A DNA stretch of 64,000 nt from Synechococcus sp. CC9902 (GCF_000012505.1 NC_007513.1:1302001-1366000), one strand, 5' to 3'; shown: positions 1 through 8,027, counted from the stretch's first letter. Notes: generated by a model not told the origin, from the sequence alone. Numbers and translations are program-made.

Positions 1-1
1 T

Positions 2-436
2 GACGGTGCAACCACGAAGCACCAGCTGCGTGAAGCCGTAAGCAAGGAGCACATCAACTGGCTGGCATCGCTGCAGTTCGGCTTCATCGAACTGGACTGT
101 GGACTGATCCATGGCAGCTCAGCTGATGTTGGTGATCCGTTGAAAGAAACCACCTCGCCCTTGATCCTTTTGGATCGACTAACACGCCTGGATGTGAACC
201 GACTGTTCACCGCTCGCAGTGGCCAGCAATTCCGATTGCAACTCACAGGGGGCCAAATTCAGTCCAAAGTGAAAGATCCCAGAAGCGAACAACAACGCGA
301 ACAAGCAGTGCCCAAACGCAGTGTGATCGGAATCGGATCTGGAGAGAATTACACCTTGTATGACCCGGCCAGCGATCGTGTTGAATTTCTCAGCGCTGCC
401 CTGAGATCACGACTAACGAACCTTGGCTTTGGCTGA
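2..436 (+). CDS. C-terminal part of a metallophosphoesterase-like protein (5' truncated)
   Basis: The reading frame is open from the first bases of the window and ends at TGA 434-436, so only the last 144 residues are visible. Residues 34-40 of the visible part read GLIHGSS, followed by a short acidic stretch. This resembles the late histidine motif (HG) of calcineurin-like phosphoesterases, where the histidine binds a catalytic metal. The N-terminal metal motifs (DxH, GDxxD, GNHD) would lie outside the window, so the family call is an inference from one motif. A TTG at 140 could pose as a start but cuts the motif off. Confidence 0.5.
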   Translation, partial: DGATTKHQLREAVSKEHINWLASLQFGFIELDCGLIHGSSADVGDPLKETTSPLILLDRLTRLDVNRLFTARSGQQFRLQLTGGQIQSKVKDPRSEQQREQAVPKRSVIGIGSGENYTLYDPASDRVEFLSAALRSRLTNLGFG

Positions 437-468
437 AACCGCGCACAAGCATGCTGAACGCGATGCGA

Positions 469-1152
469 CTAGGCGCAACGATCTTCTAATCGCGAAACAT
501 TCCAACCGATTGGCATCGGAATGACTTTCCGATGCGGCATCAGTAATTCGATCTCATCACAAGCTTTCGAATAGGCATAAAACCCAGACATTCGTCGCCG
601 ATCAGAGCGTCCATTTTTTGTAACGGCACGATCAACAGTGACACCCTCCGTTTCCGCATTTTCAAACGCATTTAAGAGCGGGATTTCCGTGCGAAGAACC
701 TCAATATCAAAGCCCTCCAAGATTTCTCTAGCGATTTGAATGGATGATTTTTTCCTTGTATCGGCCTTCACGATGAGTGCTGCATAAGGGATATCGAACT
801 TATTCAGCATGCATGCCATTTCAACAGTGAGCTCAATGGATCGGCTTTGTGCAGTCGTCGGAAGAACAATAAAGTCCGAACCCTCAACTAAATTCTTCAG
901 CTCTTCTTCGTTGCTACTGGCCTGACCATCCGTCACCACAATATCGGCACTTCTTGTTGCTTTTGCCGCTGCCTCCATCGGAACAACTGCATAAGGAAGC
1001 AAACCTCTTGAGGCATAGGCGGTGGCTGATCGATTCCGATCCGCATCAACCAGGACAACCGACCGGCCAGCATTCGCCCAATGCGCTGCAAGGTGAATGC
1101 TGGTACAGGTTTTAGCTACGCCACCTTTTTGCCCAAAAGTTGTGACAAACAC
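469..1152 (-). CDS. ParA/MinD-like ATPase, orphan
   Basis: The 227-residue protein starts with a deviant Walker A motif, KGGVAKT at residues 9-15, preceded by a short beta strand as in the ParA/MinD/Soj family. A second motif, VLVDAD, follows near residue 33. The usual DxDPQ switch I is replaced by DADRN, which differs from typical plasmid or chromosome ParA. These ATPases dimerise with ATP and position DNA or protein cargo. No ParB-like gene or parS-like repeat is next to it, so it is an orphan copy. Its cargo cannot be read from the sequence. Confidence 0.8.
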   Translation of the reverse strand: MFVTTFGQKGGVAKTCTSIHLAAHWANAGRSVVLVDADRNRSATAYASRGLLPYAVVPMEAAAKATRSADIVVTDGQASSNEEELKNLVEGSDFIVLPTTAQSRSIELTVEMACMLNKFDIPYAALIVKADTRKKSSIQIAREILEGFDIEVLRTEIPLLNAFENAETEGVTVDRAVTKNGRSDRRRMSGFYAYSKACDEIELLMPHRKVIPMPIGWNVSRLEDRCA

Positions 1153-1264
1153 AATGAGATTTCACAGTGATAACCACTTCTACCTCATTATTTGATGCGC
1201 GCAAGAGGGCGATAAGAGAATTCAAAGGGCACGGCACATTCCCCTTGAGATTGAGACCTAGAGA

Positions 1265-1369
1265 ATGAAAATGATGTTCACCTTGATGGCACAACTTCAA
1301 GGTGTCTACGTTCCTGGTGGGTCTTTACGACCCGTTCAGACGGTTCTCCTCATGCTCAAAACCAGTTGA
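1265..1369 (+). CDS. possible small protein (34 aa), unknown
   Basis: An ATG at 1265 opens a 34-codon frame ending at TGA 1367-1369. The peptide is rich in Met and hydrophobic residues with a central PGGSLRP. It lies just upstream of a strong terminator (1407-1446), which suggests a short transcription unit. No clear Shine-Dalgarno sequence is visible and no family is recognised. It may instead be an untranslated small RNA. Confidence 0.3.
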   Translation: MKMMFTLMAQLQGVYVPGGSLRPVQTVLLMLKTS

Positions 1370-1406
1370 TTGAAAGAGAGTTAACCCACGTCATGAGAGG
1401 GCGGGC

Positions 1407-1446
1407 AAGACCTCTGGGGAGTGGATTCCCCAGAGGTCTTTTTTTG
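1407..1446 (+). terminator. strong intrinsic terminator
   Basis: A perfect 13-bp inverted repeat (1407-1419 with 1428-1440), an 8-nt loop and a run of T residues at 1439-1445. It ends whatever transcript covers 1265-1369. Confidence 0.9.
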
Positions 1447-1454
1447 ATCTCCTA

Positions 1455-1500
1455 ACCCAGCAGCAATTTTGTACTCATCCCTACAAGGGTTCTTGAGCCA
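1455..1500 (+). pseudogene. decayed copy of the small ORF at 2007-2105
   Basis: From 1470 to about 1487 the frame reads CTHPYKG. This aligns with GTRPYKK of the intact small ORF at 2007-2105, and three of the codon differences are synonymous. The downstream DNA also aligns, including a hairpin and terminator at nearly the same distance (78 versus 80 nt from the shared GTA). The frame has no start codon before an upstream stop and runs back through the 1407 terminator. It is therefore read as a degenerate duplicate or conserved RNA tail rather than a working gene. Confidence 0.35.
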
Positions 1501-1548
1501 GTGCATAACAATTACATCGTCACCGCAGGGGTGACGGCGTCGAGCGTG

Positions 1549-1576
1549 GGGAGGTCTGGGGAGACCTCCCTTTTTT
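1549..1576 (+). terminator. intrinsic terminator, copy A
   Basis: A 9-bp stem (1549-1557 with 1562-1570), a 4-nt loop and six T residues, followed by ATGGG. A smaller hairpin (1519-1524 with 1530-1535) precedes it. The arrangement is repeated at 2148-2175. Confidence 0.85.
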
Positions 1577-1707
1577 ATGGGAAAGATCCGTTCTCCCAAT
1601 GGGATGTACGGGACACCAGCGATGCATTCAATGGCTGCAATGCTGCACCACCAATCAGGTCACCCCTTTGTGTCAAAGGGAGCGAAGTGCCCCCTTGGCG
1701 AGCAGAT

Positions 1708-1875
1708 TCAGTTGGTCTCGGTGACTGCGGCTGGCGCTGCACTCTTACCTGACATCTCTTTGAGCGAGTCAGCGGCGCAGAGGCTGGAGAGAGCGATAAC
1801 AACGAGGGCAACTGTGTTGACAACGTTGAGGACAACAGGCAGATGCGTGTTGACCATGTCACGGACGTTGGACAT
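1708..1875 (-). CDS. small single-pass membrane protein (55 aa), unknown
   Basis: A minus-strand frame runs from ATG 1873-1875 to TGA 1708-1710. It is the first ATG after an in-frame stop. The peptide has a short polar N-terminus (MSNVRDMVN), a hydrophobic segment of about 20 residues rich in Val/Leu/Ala, and a polar Ala/Thr-rich tail ending AVTETN. This is typical of small membrane proteins in picocyanobacteria. No family is recognised. It is too short for most ORF callers, and its composition argues for coding more than the opposite-strand frames do. Confidence 0.5.
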   Translation of the reverse strand: MSNVRDMVNTHLPVVLNVVNTVALVVIALSSLCAADSLKEMSGKSAAPAAVTETN

Positions 1876-2006
1876 CGGAAAAGTTCAGAGCGAACATTCC
1901 CATGGTGCAAGGTCCGTCAAGCCAAGCAGACTTAAAAGAGTGCGCAGCATTGAATCCAACTCCAAGCGTTTCAGACGACTCCTGATCAATCAGAAGGAGT
2001 CTGTTG

Positions 2007-2105
2007 ATGAGACAGATCGATAGTTTTGGGGGCCATTGCCCTGAGATCCACGGCAAAACCTGGATTGGTACCCGTCCTTACAAAAAAGTTCAGAAGGATA
2101 CATAA
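2007..2105 (+). CDS. small protein (32 aa) with a good ribosome binding site
   Basis: ATG 2007 is preceded by AGAAGGAG with about 8-nt spacing. The frame ends at TAA 2103-2105, and a terminator follows at 2148-2175. The peptide is basic and aromatic, with core WIGTRPYKK near residues 19-27. A partial copy of its C-terminal codons lies about 600 bp upstream, with silent changes, which supports translation. The family is unknown. Confidence 0.5.
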   Translation: MRQIDSFGGHCPEIHGKTWIGTRPYKKVQKDT

Positions 2106-2147
2106 AAATAATTAGGTCCCTGAGGGAACGGGGATGCGTCGTACTTG

Positions 2148-2175
2148 GGAAGGTCTGGGGAGGCCTTCCTTTTTT
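2148..2175 (+). terminator. intrinsic terminator, copy B
   Basis: A 9-bp stem with one G-U pair (2148-2156 with 2161-2169), a 4-nt loop and six T residues, followed by ATGGG. It serves the small ORF at 2007-2105. Confidence 0.85.
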
Positions 2176-2204
2176 ATGGGCTGAGCCCTGTCGCAGCACA
2201 CCAA

Positions 2205-3851
2205 TTAGCTCGACAGCCAGGGCCACTGAATCCCAAGGGATTCGATCGGATCCATCATCAGTTTGTTAAGCGCACGGCCAAGCACCACTTGCGGTTCATC
2301 GGCTCGGATAGGGAGTACTGAGTGCTGAACAGCAGATAAGTGAGTGCCTTTCACGATCCCGCGGCGAAGCAGTGAGTTACCTGCTTCCAGCCCGCATACG
2401 TAGGCACGCTCTTGGCAAAGGCCCTTGGCTCCGTGCTCTCTCACACCCATCCGTACCCAATCTCCAGCGCAGACCACGGACGCCAAAGAGGTTTCTAGTG
2501 GAGGCCGCTGACTAAAGCTTCCTGGCGAAAAGAGAGACACCGATCTGGGGTAACGCCGCACCTCGTAGTCCACAACCACAGCTTCATGGAAGGCGGGATG
2601 CGCCATCGGCAGGAGATCCTGCATCAGGCAATCGACAACCTCCTGATCACTGAGTTCAGCGATGGCGGAGGCGTTGTAAAAGTCGCTGGCGATCACCGAA
2701 CCCTGCACGGGCTGATCCCCCCAGAGCGCCTGCTCCGTTTCATGTTGCAGTTGATCCAGCATGAAGAACGTGGCTCCAGCTCCCTTCATTGCACTGAACC
2801 GCGAAAACACATTCGCGGGGTCGGCGACCGGAACGGTGCGATCCAGCCACAAACGCACCGACACCACATCGATCGCATCGAGGTTGCCGGCCCGCACCAG
2901 CTCTGGGGTGAGCGCCGCGCACTCCGGCGAGTGGGCCATCAACGCCCCCATCCCCTTGGCACCTACGGCCAACACCACGGCATCGACGTTGTCGATGACA
3001 CCACGACTTCCAGTTGCTATCGATCTGGTCTCGATTGACCGCACGCTGCAGGTGTCGGTGGACATGTTGAGTCCAGTAGCCAATGTGCCGCCGATCACCT
3101 GCAGCTGATGCTCTTCCTGAAGCCGCTCACTCAGGGGAGCTAACAACTGCTCCGCAATGCTCTTGCTCTTGATCCAGCGCACATCAAACGAATCCTGATG
3201 CGCCAGCGCGTAGTAGTAGAGAAGCTCCATCGTCACGGCTGCCGACAGCTCCTCAGGCGGCTTGAACAAGCCCACCAACAGAATCGGCCGCAGAAAGTCA
3301 TCAATCATGCGGTTACTGATGCGGAGCTGCTGGAACAGCGTCAGCGCACTAATACCGTCGTACTTGCGATAGACCGCATCGCTGCGATTGAGATCGAGGA
3401 TTGCGTAAAGCAGGCCCGCAATACTGAGTCGATCCTGAACGGGTAGGCGCTTGAAATTATTGACCGTTGCAAAGGCCTGCCCCAAAGGACTCGGCAACGC
3501 AGCGGCATCCCCGAAGACAGGAGCCGTCGCCTCCAGCCCCTCAGGCGACCAGAACGCACTAGTCGTGAACTCGGTGAACACGTTGCTGAGACCCAACTCA
3601 GCAGTGAGCGCATTGATATTGGGATAGTCCTTCCAAAAGCCCCGAGTACCGGCCTCAAACGGCTTGCCGCTCGCGGTCGTGACGGGCTCGCTGCCGGTTG
3701 GATCAGGCATCCCATCGATCAAGGTGACGCGAACACCGGATTCACAAAGAGCTTTTGCCGCACCCCAACCTGCCCAGCCAGCCCCGATAACCACCACGTG
3801 GGATTGCCCGCTGCCGAAACCAACTCGATCGGCCATGGAGCTGTGTTGCAT
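2205..3851 (-). CDS. FAD-dependent amine-oxidase/phytoene-desaturase-like oxidoreductase
   Basis: The protein has 548 residues. A Rossmann nucleotide-binding motif (GAGWAGWGAAKAL, about residues 23-35) lies near the N-terminus, ending in an acidic residue that would bind the ribose of FAD. The C-terminal part has the second FAD motif (VCAGDWVRMG) near residue 465. This is the layout of the flavin amine oxidase / carotenoid desaturase superfamily. Length and architecture resemble cyanobacterial desaturase-like proteins of unknown substrate; a role in pigment metabolism is only an inference. An alternative ATG at 3836 would remove five residues. The gene is divergent from the DUF3721 gene. Confidence 0.75.
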   Translation of the reverse strand: MQHSSMADRVGFGSGQSHVVVIGAGWAGWGAAKALCESGVRVTLIDGMPDPTGSEPVTTASGKPFEAGTRGFWKDYPNINALTAELGLSNVFTEFTTSAFWSPEGLEATAPVFGDAAALPSPLGQAFATVNNFKRLPVQDRLSIAGLLYAILDLNRSDAVYRKYDGISALTLFQQLRISNRMIDDFLRPILLVGLFKPPEELSAAVTMELLYYYALAHQDSFDVRWIKSKSIAEQLLAPLSERLQEEHQLQVIGGTLATGLNMSTDTCSVRSIETRSIATGSRGVIDNVDAVVLAVGAKGMGALMAHSPECAALTPELVRAGNLDAIDVVSVRLWLDRTVPVADPANVFSRFSAMKGAGATFFMLDQLQHETEQALWGDQPVQGSVIASDFYNASAIAELSDQEVVDCLMQDLLPMAHPAFHEAVVVDYEVRRYPRSVSLFSPGSFSQRPPLETSLASVVCAGDWVRMGVREHGAKGLCQERAYVCGLEAGNSLLRRGIVKGTHLSAVQHSVLPIRADEPQVVLGRALNKLMMDPIESLGIQWPWLSS

Positions 3852-3923
3852 CAGCCCAAGCTAAGGACATTGATCAATGGTTTGATACTTAAAACCAACC
3901 AGTTAGCAATCGCTTTGGGCGCC

Positions 3924-4172
3924 ATGACGATCGCGAAGCAACGACCGCTCAGCCTCTTAATCAACCCGTACACAGCAATCATGGTTGCTCTGATGGTTGC
4001 CCCAGCAATGTCATCACCAGCTCAGGCCCATGGCAAAGGGATCTACGCAAGTGAAGCTGAAGCACTCACGCAAGCTGAAAAAATTGGTTGCACTGAGGCT
4101 CACCAAAACAAAGGCCGCTGGATGCCCTGTGCCAATGAACGTGAACTGCATCAACAGATGAGACGCCAATGA
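3924..4172 (+). CDS. small exported DUF3721-like protein
   Basis: The 82-residue product has a signal peptide ending near AQA (about residues 33-35). The mature part contains GCTEAH followed by GRWMPC, the pattern I associate with DUF3721, a short cyanobacterial domain of unknown function. The two cysteines may form a disulfide or bind metal after export. The ATG at 3924 is chosen because a longer in-frame start near 3798 would run into the divergent neighbour. The stop overlaps the next gene's start by 4 nt (ATGA), so the two are translationally coupled. Confidence 0.7.
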   Translation: MTIAKQRPLSLLINPYTAIMVALMVAPAMSSPAQAHGKGIYASEAEALTQAEKIGCTEAHQNKGRWMPCANERELHQQMRRQ

Positions 4173-4444
4173 AAGGTCGATCCACATCCACCCAACGCCG
4201 AGCCAGGCGCCTCCACCGATGGGTGGTTCCTCTAGCCGCCGCCCCCTTGCTGATCACGGCAGCGACAGGATCGCTGTACAGCCTTCTGCTCGAACAAAAT
4301 ATCGACGCCTTTTGGTTACTCAGAATTCATACCGGACAATTCGGATGGTTCAACCTTCAGCCCTTTTACCCAATCGTGTTAGGGATTCTCACAATCCTGG
4401 TGAGCATCTCAGGCCTTGCCTTACTCCTGAGACCAAACACCTAA
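4169..4444 (+). CDS. small PepSY-TM-like membrane protein
   Basis: The protein has 91 residues and two predicted membrane helices (about residues 18-40 and 66-87). The first begins with LHRW and ends with ATGSLYS, as in the first helix of PepSY-associated transmembrane proteins. It appears to be a shortened two-helix version of that family. It overlaps the DUF3721 gene by 4 nt, so a joint role at the membrane is likely. The function is unknown. Confidence 0.6.
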   Translation: MKGRSTSTQRRARRLHRWVVPLAAAPLLITAATGSLYSLLLEQNIDAFWLLRIHTGQFGWFNLQPFYPIVLGILTILVSISGLALLLRPNT

Positions 4445-4587
4445 GCCTGCAATTCTGAACAAAAAAATCATTAGACCAGAAGCCAAGTTCAAAATAAACA
4501 ACTCATCAAGATTGAGCACAGCCTGCAAAAATAAATCAGGCTTCCTACAAACATCGGCCTCATCTTTCGTATTTAAATCCCAACAGC

Positions 4588-5070
4588 ATGAGCATGGAGA
4601 CAGTCACCGCCCGGAGCCTGCATCAATGCGAGTTTGAACAGTTTGGCACTGCGATTTTGCCGATTGACGATATGACACCCCACAGCAGCTGTGATGCCGA
4701 ACTGAAGTTCAACGGTGACAATTTGCGCTACTACGTGATGCGTCTTCGTCGACGCGCGGCAGTACTCGGGAGCATGACTCGACACAGCCAGGCAACCCAA
4801 TGCTTGGGATCTGCGGATGCCCAACCATGGTGGCTAGCCGTAGCTGCAGCAAAGCTTCGATCCGAACAGCTCGACGACAGCACCGTGAAATTGGTGAGAG
4901 TCGAACCCGGTGAGGCCGTGAAACTGCATCAAGGCACTTGGCACGCGGGTCCATACTTTGTCGCTCCAACTGCCCTATTTTTCAACCTTGAATTAAGCGA
5001 CACTAATCTCATAGACCACAATTCTCAACCTCTCAAAAAGAAACTCAAATTGAATCTCAGCAGCGATTGA
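4588..5070 (+). CDS. ureidoglycolate-lyase-like (AllA family) cupin protein
   Basis: The 160-residue protein contains LHQGTWHAGPYF near residues 113-124, matching the conserved GTWH motif of the ureidoglycolate lyase family, whose beta-barrel fold cleaves ureidoglycolate to glyoxylate and urea in purine breakdown. No other allantoin-pathway gene is nearby, so the real substrate is uncertain. A second ATG two codons downstream (MET) is also possible. The C-terminus is lysine-rich. Confidence 0.6.
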   Translation: MSMETVTARSLHQCEFEQFGTAILPIDDMTPHSSCDAELKFNGDNLRYYVMRLRRRAAVLGSMTRHSQATQCLGSADAQPWWLAVAAAKLRSEQLDDSTVKLVRVEPGEAVKLHQGTWHAGPYFVAPTALFFNLELSDTNLIDHNSQPLKKKLKLNLSSD

Positions 5071-5114
5071 GTCGATCAAACAAATGAGAACGAAGGACAT
5101 CCGAATCAATCTTA

Positions 5115-5270
5115 TTAGCTAGGCTGCAAATCATTTTCAAACTCAAGATACAACGCACGAGCATCCTTTGGCCGTTTTTCGTCCACTAGTAATTCGAGGC
5201 GGTCTTTCCACCAAAACCCGATCTGCTCATCACGCTCAGCCTCAGGGACCTCACCAAATGGAATCGTCAT
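5115..5270 (-). CDS. small acidic protein (51 aa), unknown
   Basis: The frame runs from ATG 5268-5270 to TAA 5115-5117. The peptide is acidic and aromatic, with GFWWKDRLELL near residue 18 and a predicted helical second half (RPKDARALYLEFEN). Normal amino acid composition and lack of rare codons support coding. It is followed on the same strand by another small ORF at 5369-5536 (upstream in transcription). No family is recognised. Confidence 0.5.
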   Translation of the reverse strand: MTIPFGEVPEAERDEQIGFWWKDRLELLVDEKRPKDARALYLEFENDLQPS

Positions 5271-5368
5271 GGGCAATTTTTGCGATGAATCGATATTAGA
5301 AAAAAGAGGCAGTCGCTGTGGAGAGCCTCATTGCGATTCAGTAGTAATCACTACAAGGTTCGCGACAA

Positions 5369-5536
5369 TTAGAGCCCGTTGTGATCGACATTAGCTTCAA
5401 CTCCAAAGCGCTGCAATGGATCTGGTTCACCGAGGGAAATCGCACGAGCTCTTTGATAAAACATCGTTTCTGTCAAACCAGCAGCCTCCAACTGTGCTGC
5501 AACACGAATCCAATTGTTGATTTCTGATTGATGCAT
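5369..5536 (-). CDS. small protein (55 aa), unknown
   Basis: The frame runs from ATG 5534-5536 to TAA 5369-5371. The peptide looks like a short helical protein (NNWIRVAAQLEAAG, then FYQRARAISLGEPDPLQRFG). Its composition is that of a normal soluble protein. It lies about 100 bp upstream of the small ORF at 5115-5270 on the same strand, so the two could be co-transcribed. No family is recognised. Confidence 0.5.
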   Translation of the reverse strand: MHQSEINNWIRVAAQLEAAGLTETMFYQRARAISLGEPDPLQRFGVEANVDHNGL

Positions 5537-5655
5537 CTCAATCCCAGGAATTCAATGAATAAATGAAACCAAGAACACAACCAACCATCAGTAACACAGG
5601 CAACACTCTCTCCTGTAAATCAGCATTTCGAAAAATAGTGCCACACAAAAGTAAG

Positions 5656-5674
5656 CCTTGAAACAATTTCAAGG
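5656..5674. repeat. 8-bp inverted repeat upstream of the RlpA-like gene
   Basis: CCTTGAAA at 5656-5663 pairs with TTTCAAGG at 5667-5674 across a 3-nt loop, about 80 nt before the RlpA-like start. It has no T-run, so it is more likely a regulatory or RNA-structure element than a terminator. Confidence 0.3.
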
Positions 5675-5751
5675 GGTAGGAAATAATGATCGATGGATTG
5701 TCAATCAAGTGATTATCGATACGGTTAGGGCAATCTTTCCATTAGCTCAGC

Positions 5752-6240
5752 GTGAAGGATCGACTCCTGCTGCTCCTCTTAATTGCAGCACCAGCCTTCG
5801 GCAGCCCCTCTCGCGAAGAATTCGTTGTCGAACAAGTCATGCATCAATCACAGCCAATCTCAGAGCGAACACAATCCAAACTATTGGTAAAAGCTATTTT
5901 TCAAGAGTCTTACCTCCAAGAACCAAACAATCCAGCATTCAACATCAAACATCTCGGGATTGGAGTTGCGAGTTGGTACGGGCCTGGCTTTTATGGACGC
6001 CGAACAGCCAACGGTGAAATATTTCGGAAAGGAACTTTAACGGCCGCACATCGCACTCTTCCCTTTGGAACAATTGTTCGCGTGATCAATTTAGAAAATG
6101 GAAGATCCGTTAATGTAAGAATCAATGACAGAGGCCCATTTAAATATCACCGCGTGATTGATCTCGCCCACGGTGCAGCAAGTGAATTAAACATGATGCA
6201 TGCCGGCGAAATCAACGTCAGACTTGAAGTCATTGATTAA
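5752..6240 (+). CDS. rlpA: RlpA-like double-psi beta-barrel protein, exported
   Basis: The 162-residue product starts at GTG 5752 with a hydrophobic signal peptide (LLLLLLIAAPAFG). Residues from about 72 carry the RlpA signature: ASWYGPGFYGRRTANGE, then AHRTLPFGT, VRINDRGPF and RVIDLAHGAA. This is the double-psi beta-barrel that in Pseudomonas RlpA acts as a lytic transglycosylase on naked glycan strands at division sites. The protein is short and lacks a SPOR domain, so how it would reach the septum is not clear. Confidence 0.85.
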   Translation: MKDRLLLLLLIAAPAFGSPSREEFVVEQVMHQSQPISERTQSKLLVKAIFQESYLQEPNNPAFNIKHLGIGVASWYGPGFYGRRTANGEIFRKGTLTAAHRTLPFGTIVRVINLENGRSVNVRINDRGPFKYHRVIDLAHGAASELNMMHAGEINVRLEVID

Positions 6241-6244
6241 GTAA

Positions 6245-7072
6245 TTAGGAGCCAAATAGGCGCCTTCTCACCAAAACATCCCAGAGCCCTGCAGGCACAA
6301 ACGGTTGAAGCAGCACCGCCTCAGACTCACTTCCGCACAAATAGCGAGATTTCGGCTGATTGGTTTCAAGCGCCGTTGAGATGGTTCGTGCCACCAGCTG
6401 GGGGTCTGAACCCTTGCGGAAGCTCTCAGCCCATCCGGCGGCCACCCGTCGCATCATCTCTCCCCAAACAGGATCCTTCCCCCCCTGATCCATCGACTCG
6501 GCCGATGCCTGCTCGAATCCGGTGCGGATTAAACCAGGCTCCACGAGCACCACTTGAATACCAAATTGATGCAGCTCGAGACGCATGGCATCACTGATCG
6601 CTTCCACGGCGTGCTTACTGGCGCAGTACCAGCCGGCGCCGGGAGTCGCGAAACGACCAGCAATGGATGACACGTTGACGATGCGGCCACGACGGCGATC
6701 TCGCATGGCGGGCAAAACCAACTGAGTAAGGCCCATCAACCCAAACACGTTGACTTCGAACATGGATCGGGCCCGCTCCAACGCCATCGTTTCCATTGGT
6801 CCCACCTCCCCATAACCAGCGTTGTTAACCAAGGCATCCAGCCGTCCACCGGTCCTGTCGTGAATCTCTGCAGCGAGATCTTCCCGGGATTGAGCGTCAG
6901 CAACATCCAGGGGAAGAACGACAGCTCCACGACGTTGAAGCTCGTCCATCGCCCCCTGACGCCTTGCTGCAGCAAACACGTTCCAACCTTGATCCAACAG
7001 CAGATGCGCGGTGACACAACCGATGCCGCTGGACGCACCGGTGATCAAAACGGTGCGGCGGGAATCTGCCAT
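6245..7072 (-). CDS. short-chain dehydrogenase/reductase
   Basis: This is a classical SDR of about 275 residues from ATG 7070-7072. It has the cofactor motif TGASSGIG near the N-terminus, NNAG in the middle, and the catalytic Ser (NVSS), Tyr and Lys in YCASK. Specificity cannot be read from sequence. The frame can be extended upstream to 7129, but that part does not look like SDR sequence. The stop lies 4 bp from the convergent RlpA-like gene's stop. Confidence 0.85.
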   Translation of the reverse strand: MADSRRTVLITGASSGIGCVTAHLLLDQGWNVFAAARRQGAMDELQRRGAVVLPLDVADAQSREDLAAEIHDRTGGRLDALVNNAGYGEVGPMETMALERARSMFEVNVFGLMGLTQLVLPAMRDRRRGRIVNVSSIAGRFATPGAGWYCASKHAVEAISDAMRLELHQFGIQVVLVEPGLIRTGFEQASAESMDQGGKDPVWGEMMRRVAAGWAESFRKGSDPQLVARTISTALETNQPKSRYLCGSESEAVLLQPFVPAGLWDVLVRRRLFGS

Positions 7073-7399
7073 AACGACCCTTTCAAGCGATTCACTCTGG
7101 CGCGAGAACAAGAGGTCTGACGACTCCAACTTGATTTCCCAACGCCAAACCCGAAGGATTGGCCCCTTGACGCCCCAGAAGAATTAAGCAAAGGCAAGGC
7201 CTTCAACGGAGAGTGATCCCAATCATCTCTTTAAGAATTAGCAAAATTTTGATTAGGTTTAAAACAGACACCGCTCAGCAATTGAGGTTTTTAGCAAGAC
7301 ACTGACGAAGTATAGAAATACAGTCTAAGACCAAATTATTCCAACCAAGTAGAACTCAAACCAAAGATTGTCGGCCAATTGAATAGATCGAATCCACAC
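7073..7399. other. intergenic region with no gene seen
   Basis: About 330 bp between the SDR start and the DUF411 stop. It is AT-rich in its middle. No convincing small ORF, hairpin terminator or RNA gene was seen on either strand. It may hold the SDR promoter. Confidence 0.5.
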
Positions 7400-7948
7400 T
7401 CAGTTCGACCCATAAGAATCAAATTCAACCATCGTGCCGTTTTTAGCAATGGAAAAAACAGAAAAAGGATCGGCAGTCATCCCATCAACCTCCATCCCAG
7501 GAGAACCCATGGGCATCCCTGGAGCCGCCAGACCCTTGATCTCAGATCGCTCCCTCAGCATCCGTTGGATTGATGCCGCAGGAACATGACCCTCCACGAC
7601 ATAACCGGCCACACTCGCGGTGTGGCACGAGACCGCTTCTGCCGGCACTCCCATTGCTTCTTTAATACCGTCGATGTCGTCAGCGATATGGTCTTGAACC
7701 ACAAATCCAGCCTCAGCCATGTGGGATTCCCATGCTTCACAACATTCGCAATAGGCTGAACGAAACACCACAACCTTCTCAGCAGTCGTGGCAGCCATTG
7801 CCGCAGCAGGACACCCAGAAGCCACCACCAAAGTTGCAATAATCCAGATCAAACATTCTCGCAATCGTGTTGTCACACAATTAGTCAAGGCTGGGAGAGA
7901 CCAGGGGAAAAGCATATTTGTTTGACTCAATAAAATCAAATTAGCCAT
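7400..7948 (-). CDS. DUF411 metal-binding protein, exported
   Basis: The protein has a long hydrophobic N-terminal segment consistent with a signal peptide, ending near AMA. The mature domain begins VVVFRSAYCECCEAWESHM, the CxCC motif of DUF411. It continues with VSCHTASVAGYVVEGHVP and GLAAPGMPMGSPGME, both typical of DUF411. Some family members are linked to copper or other metal resistance in bacteria. Start choice is uncertain: an internal Met at about residue 12 also gives a signal peptide. No other metal gene is adjacent. Confidence 0.8.
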   Translation of the reverse strand: MANLILLSQTNMLFPWSLPALTNCVTTRLRECLIWIIATLVVASGCPAAAMAATTAEKVVVFRSAYCECCEAWESHMAEAGFVVQDHIADDIDGIKEAMGVPAEAVSCHTASVAGYVVEGHVPAASIQRMLRERSEIKGLAAPGMPMGSPGMEVDGMTADPFSVFSIAKNGTMVEFDSYGSN

Positions 7949-8027
7949 GAAATTTATTGCATCGGACTACTGAATTCCTTTCGGGGTGTTCAGGAGCAAA
8001 GGCCATAAAAGCATCCAACAAAGCCAG

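Noticed and set aside
1381-1910. Larger overlapping ORFs around 1381-1910 on both strands
   Set aside because: They cross the two terminators and have atypical composition; the small ORF at 1708-1875 in another frame is preferred.
2586-3108. Plus-strand ORFs antisense to the FAD oxidoreductase
   Set aside because: They have shadow-like composition and the opposite strand has clear FAD motifs.
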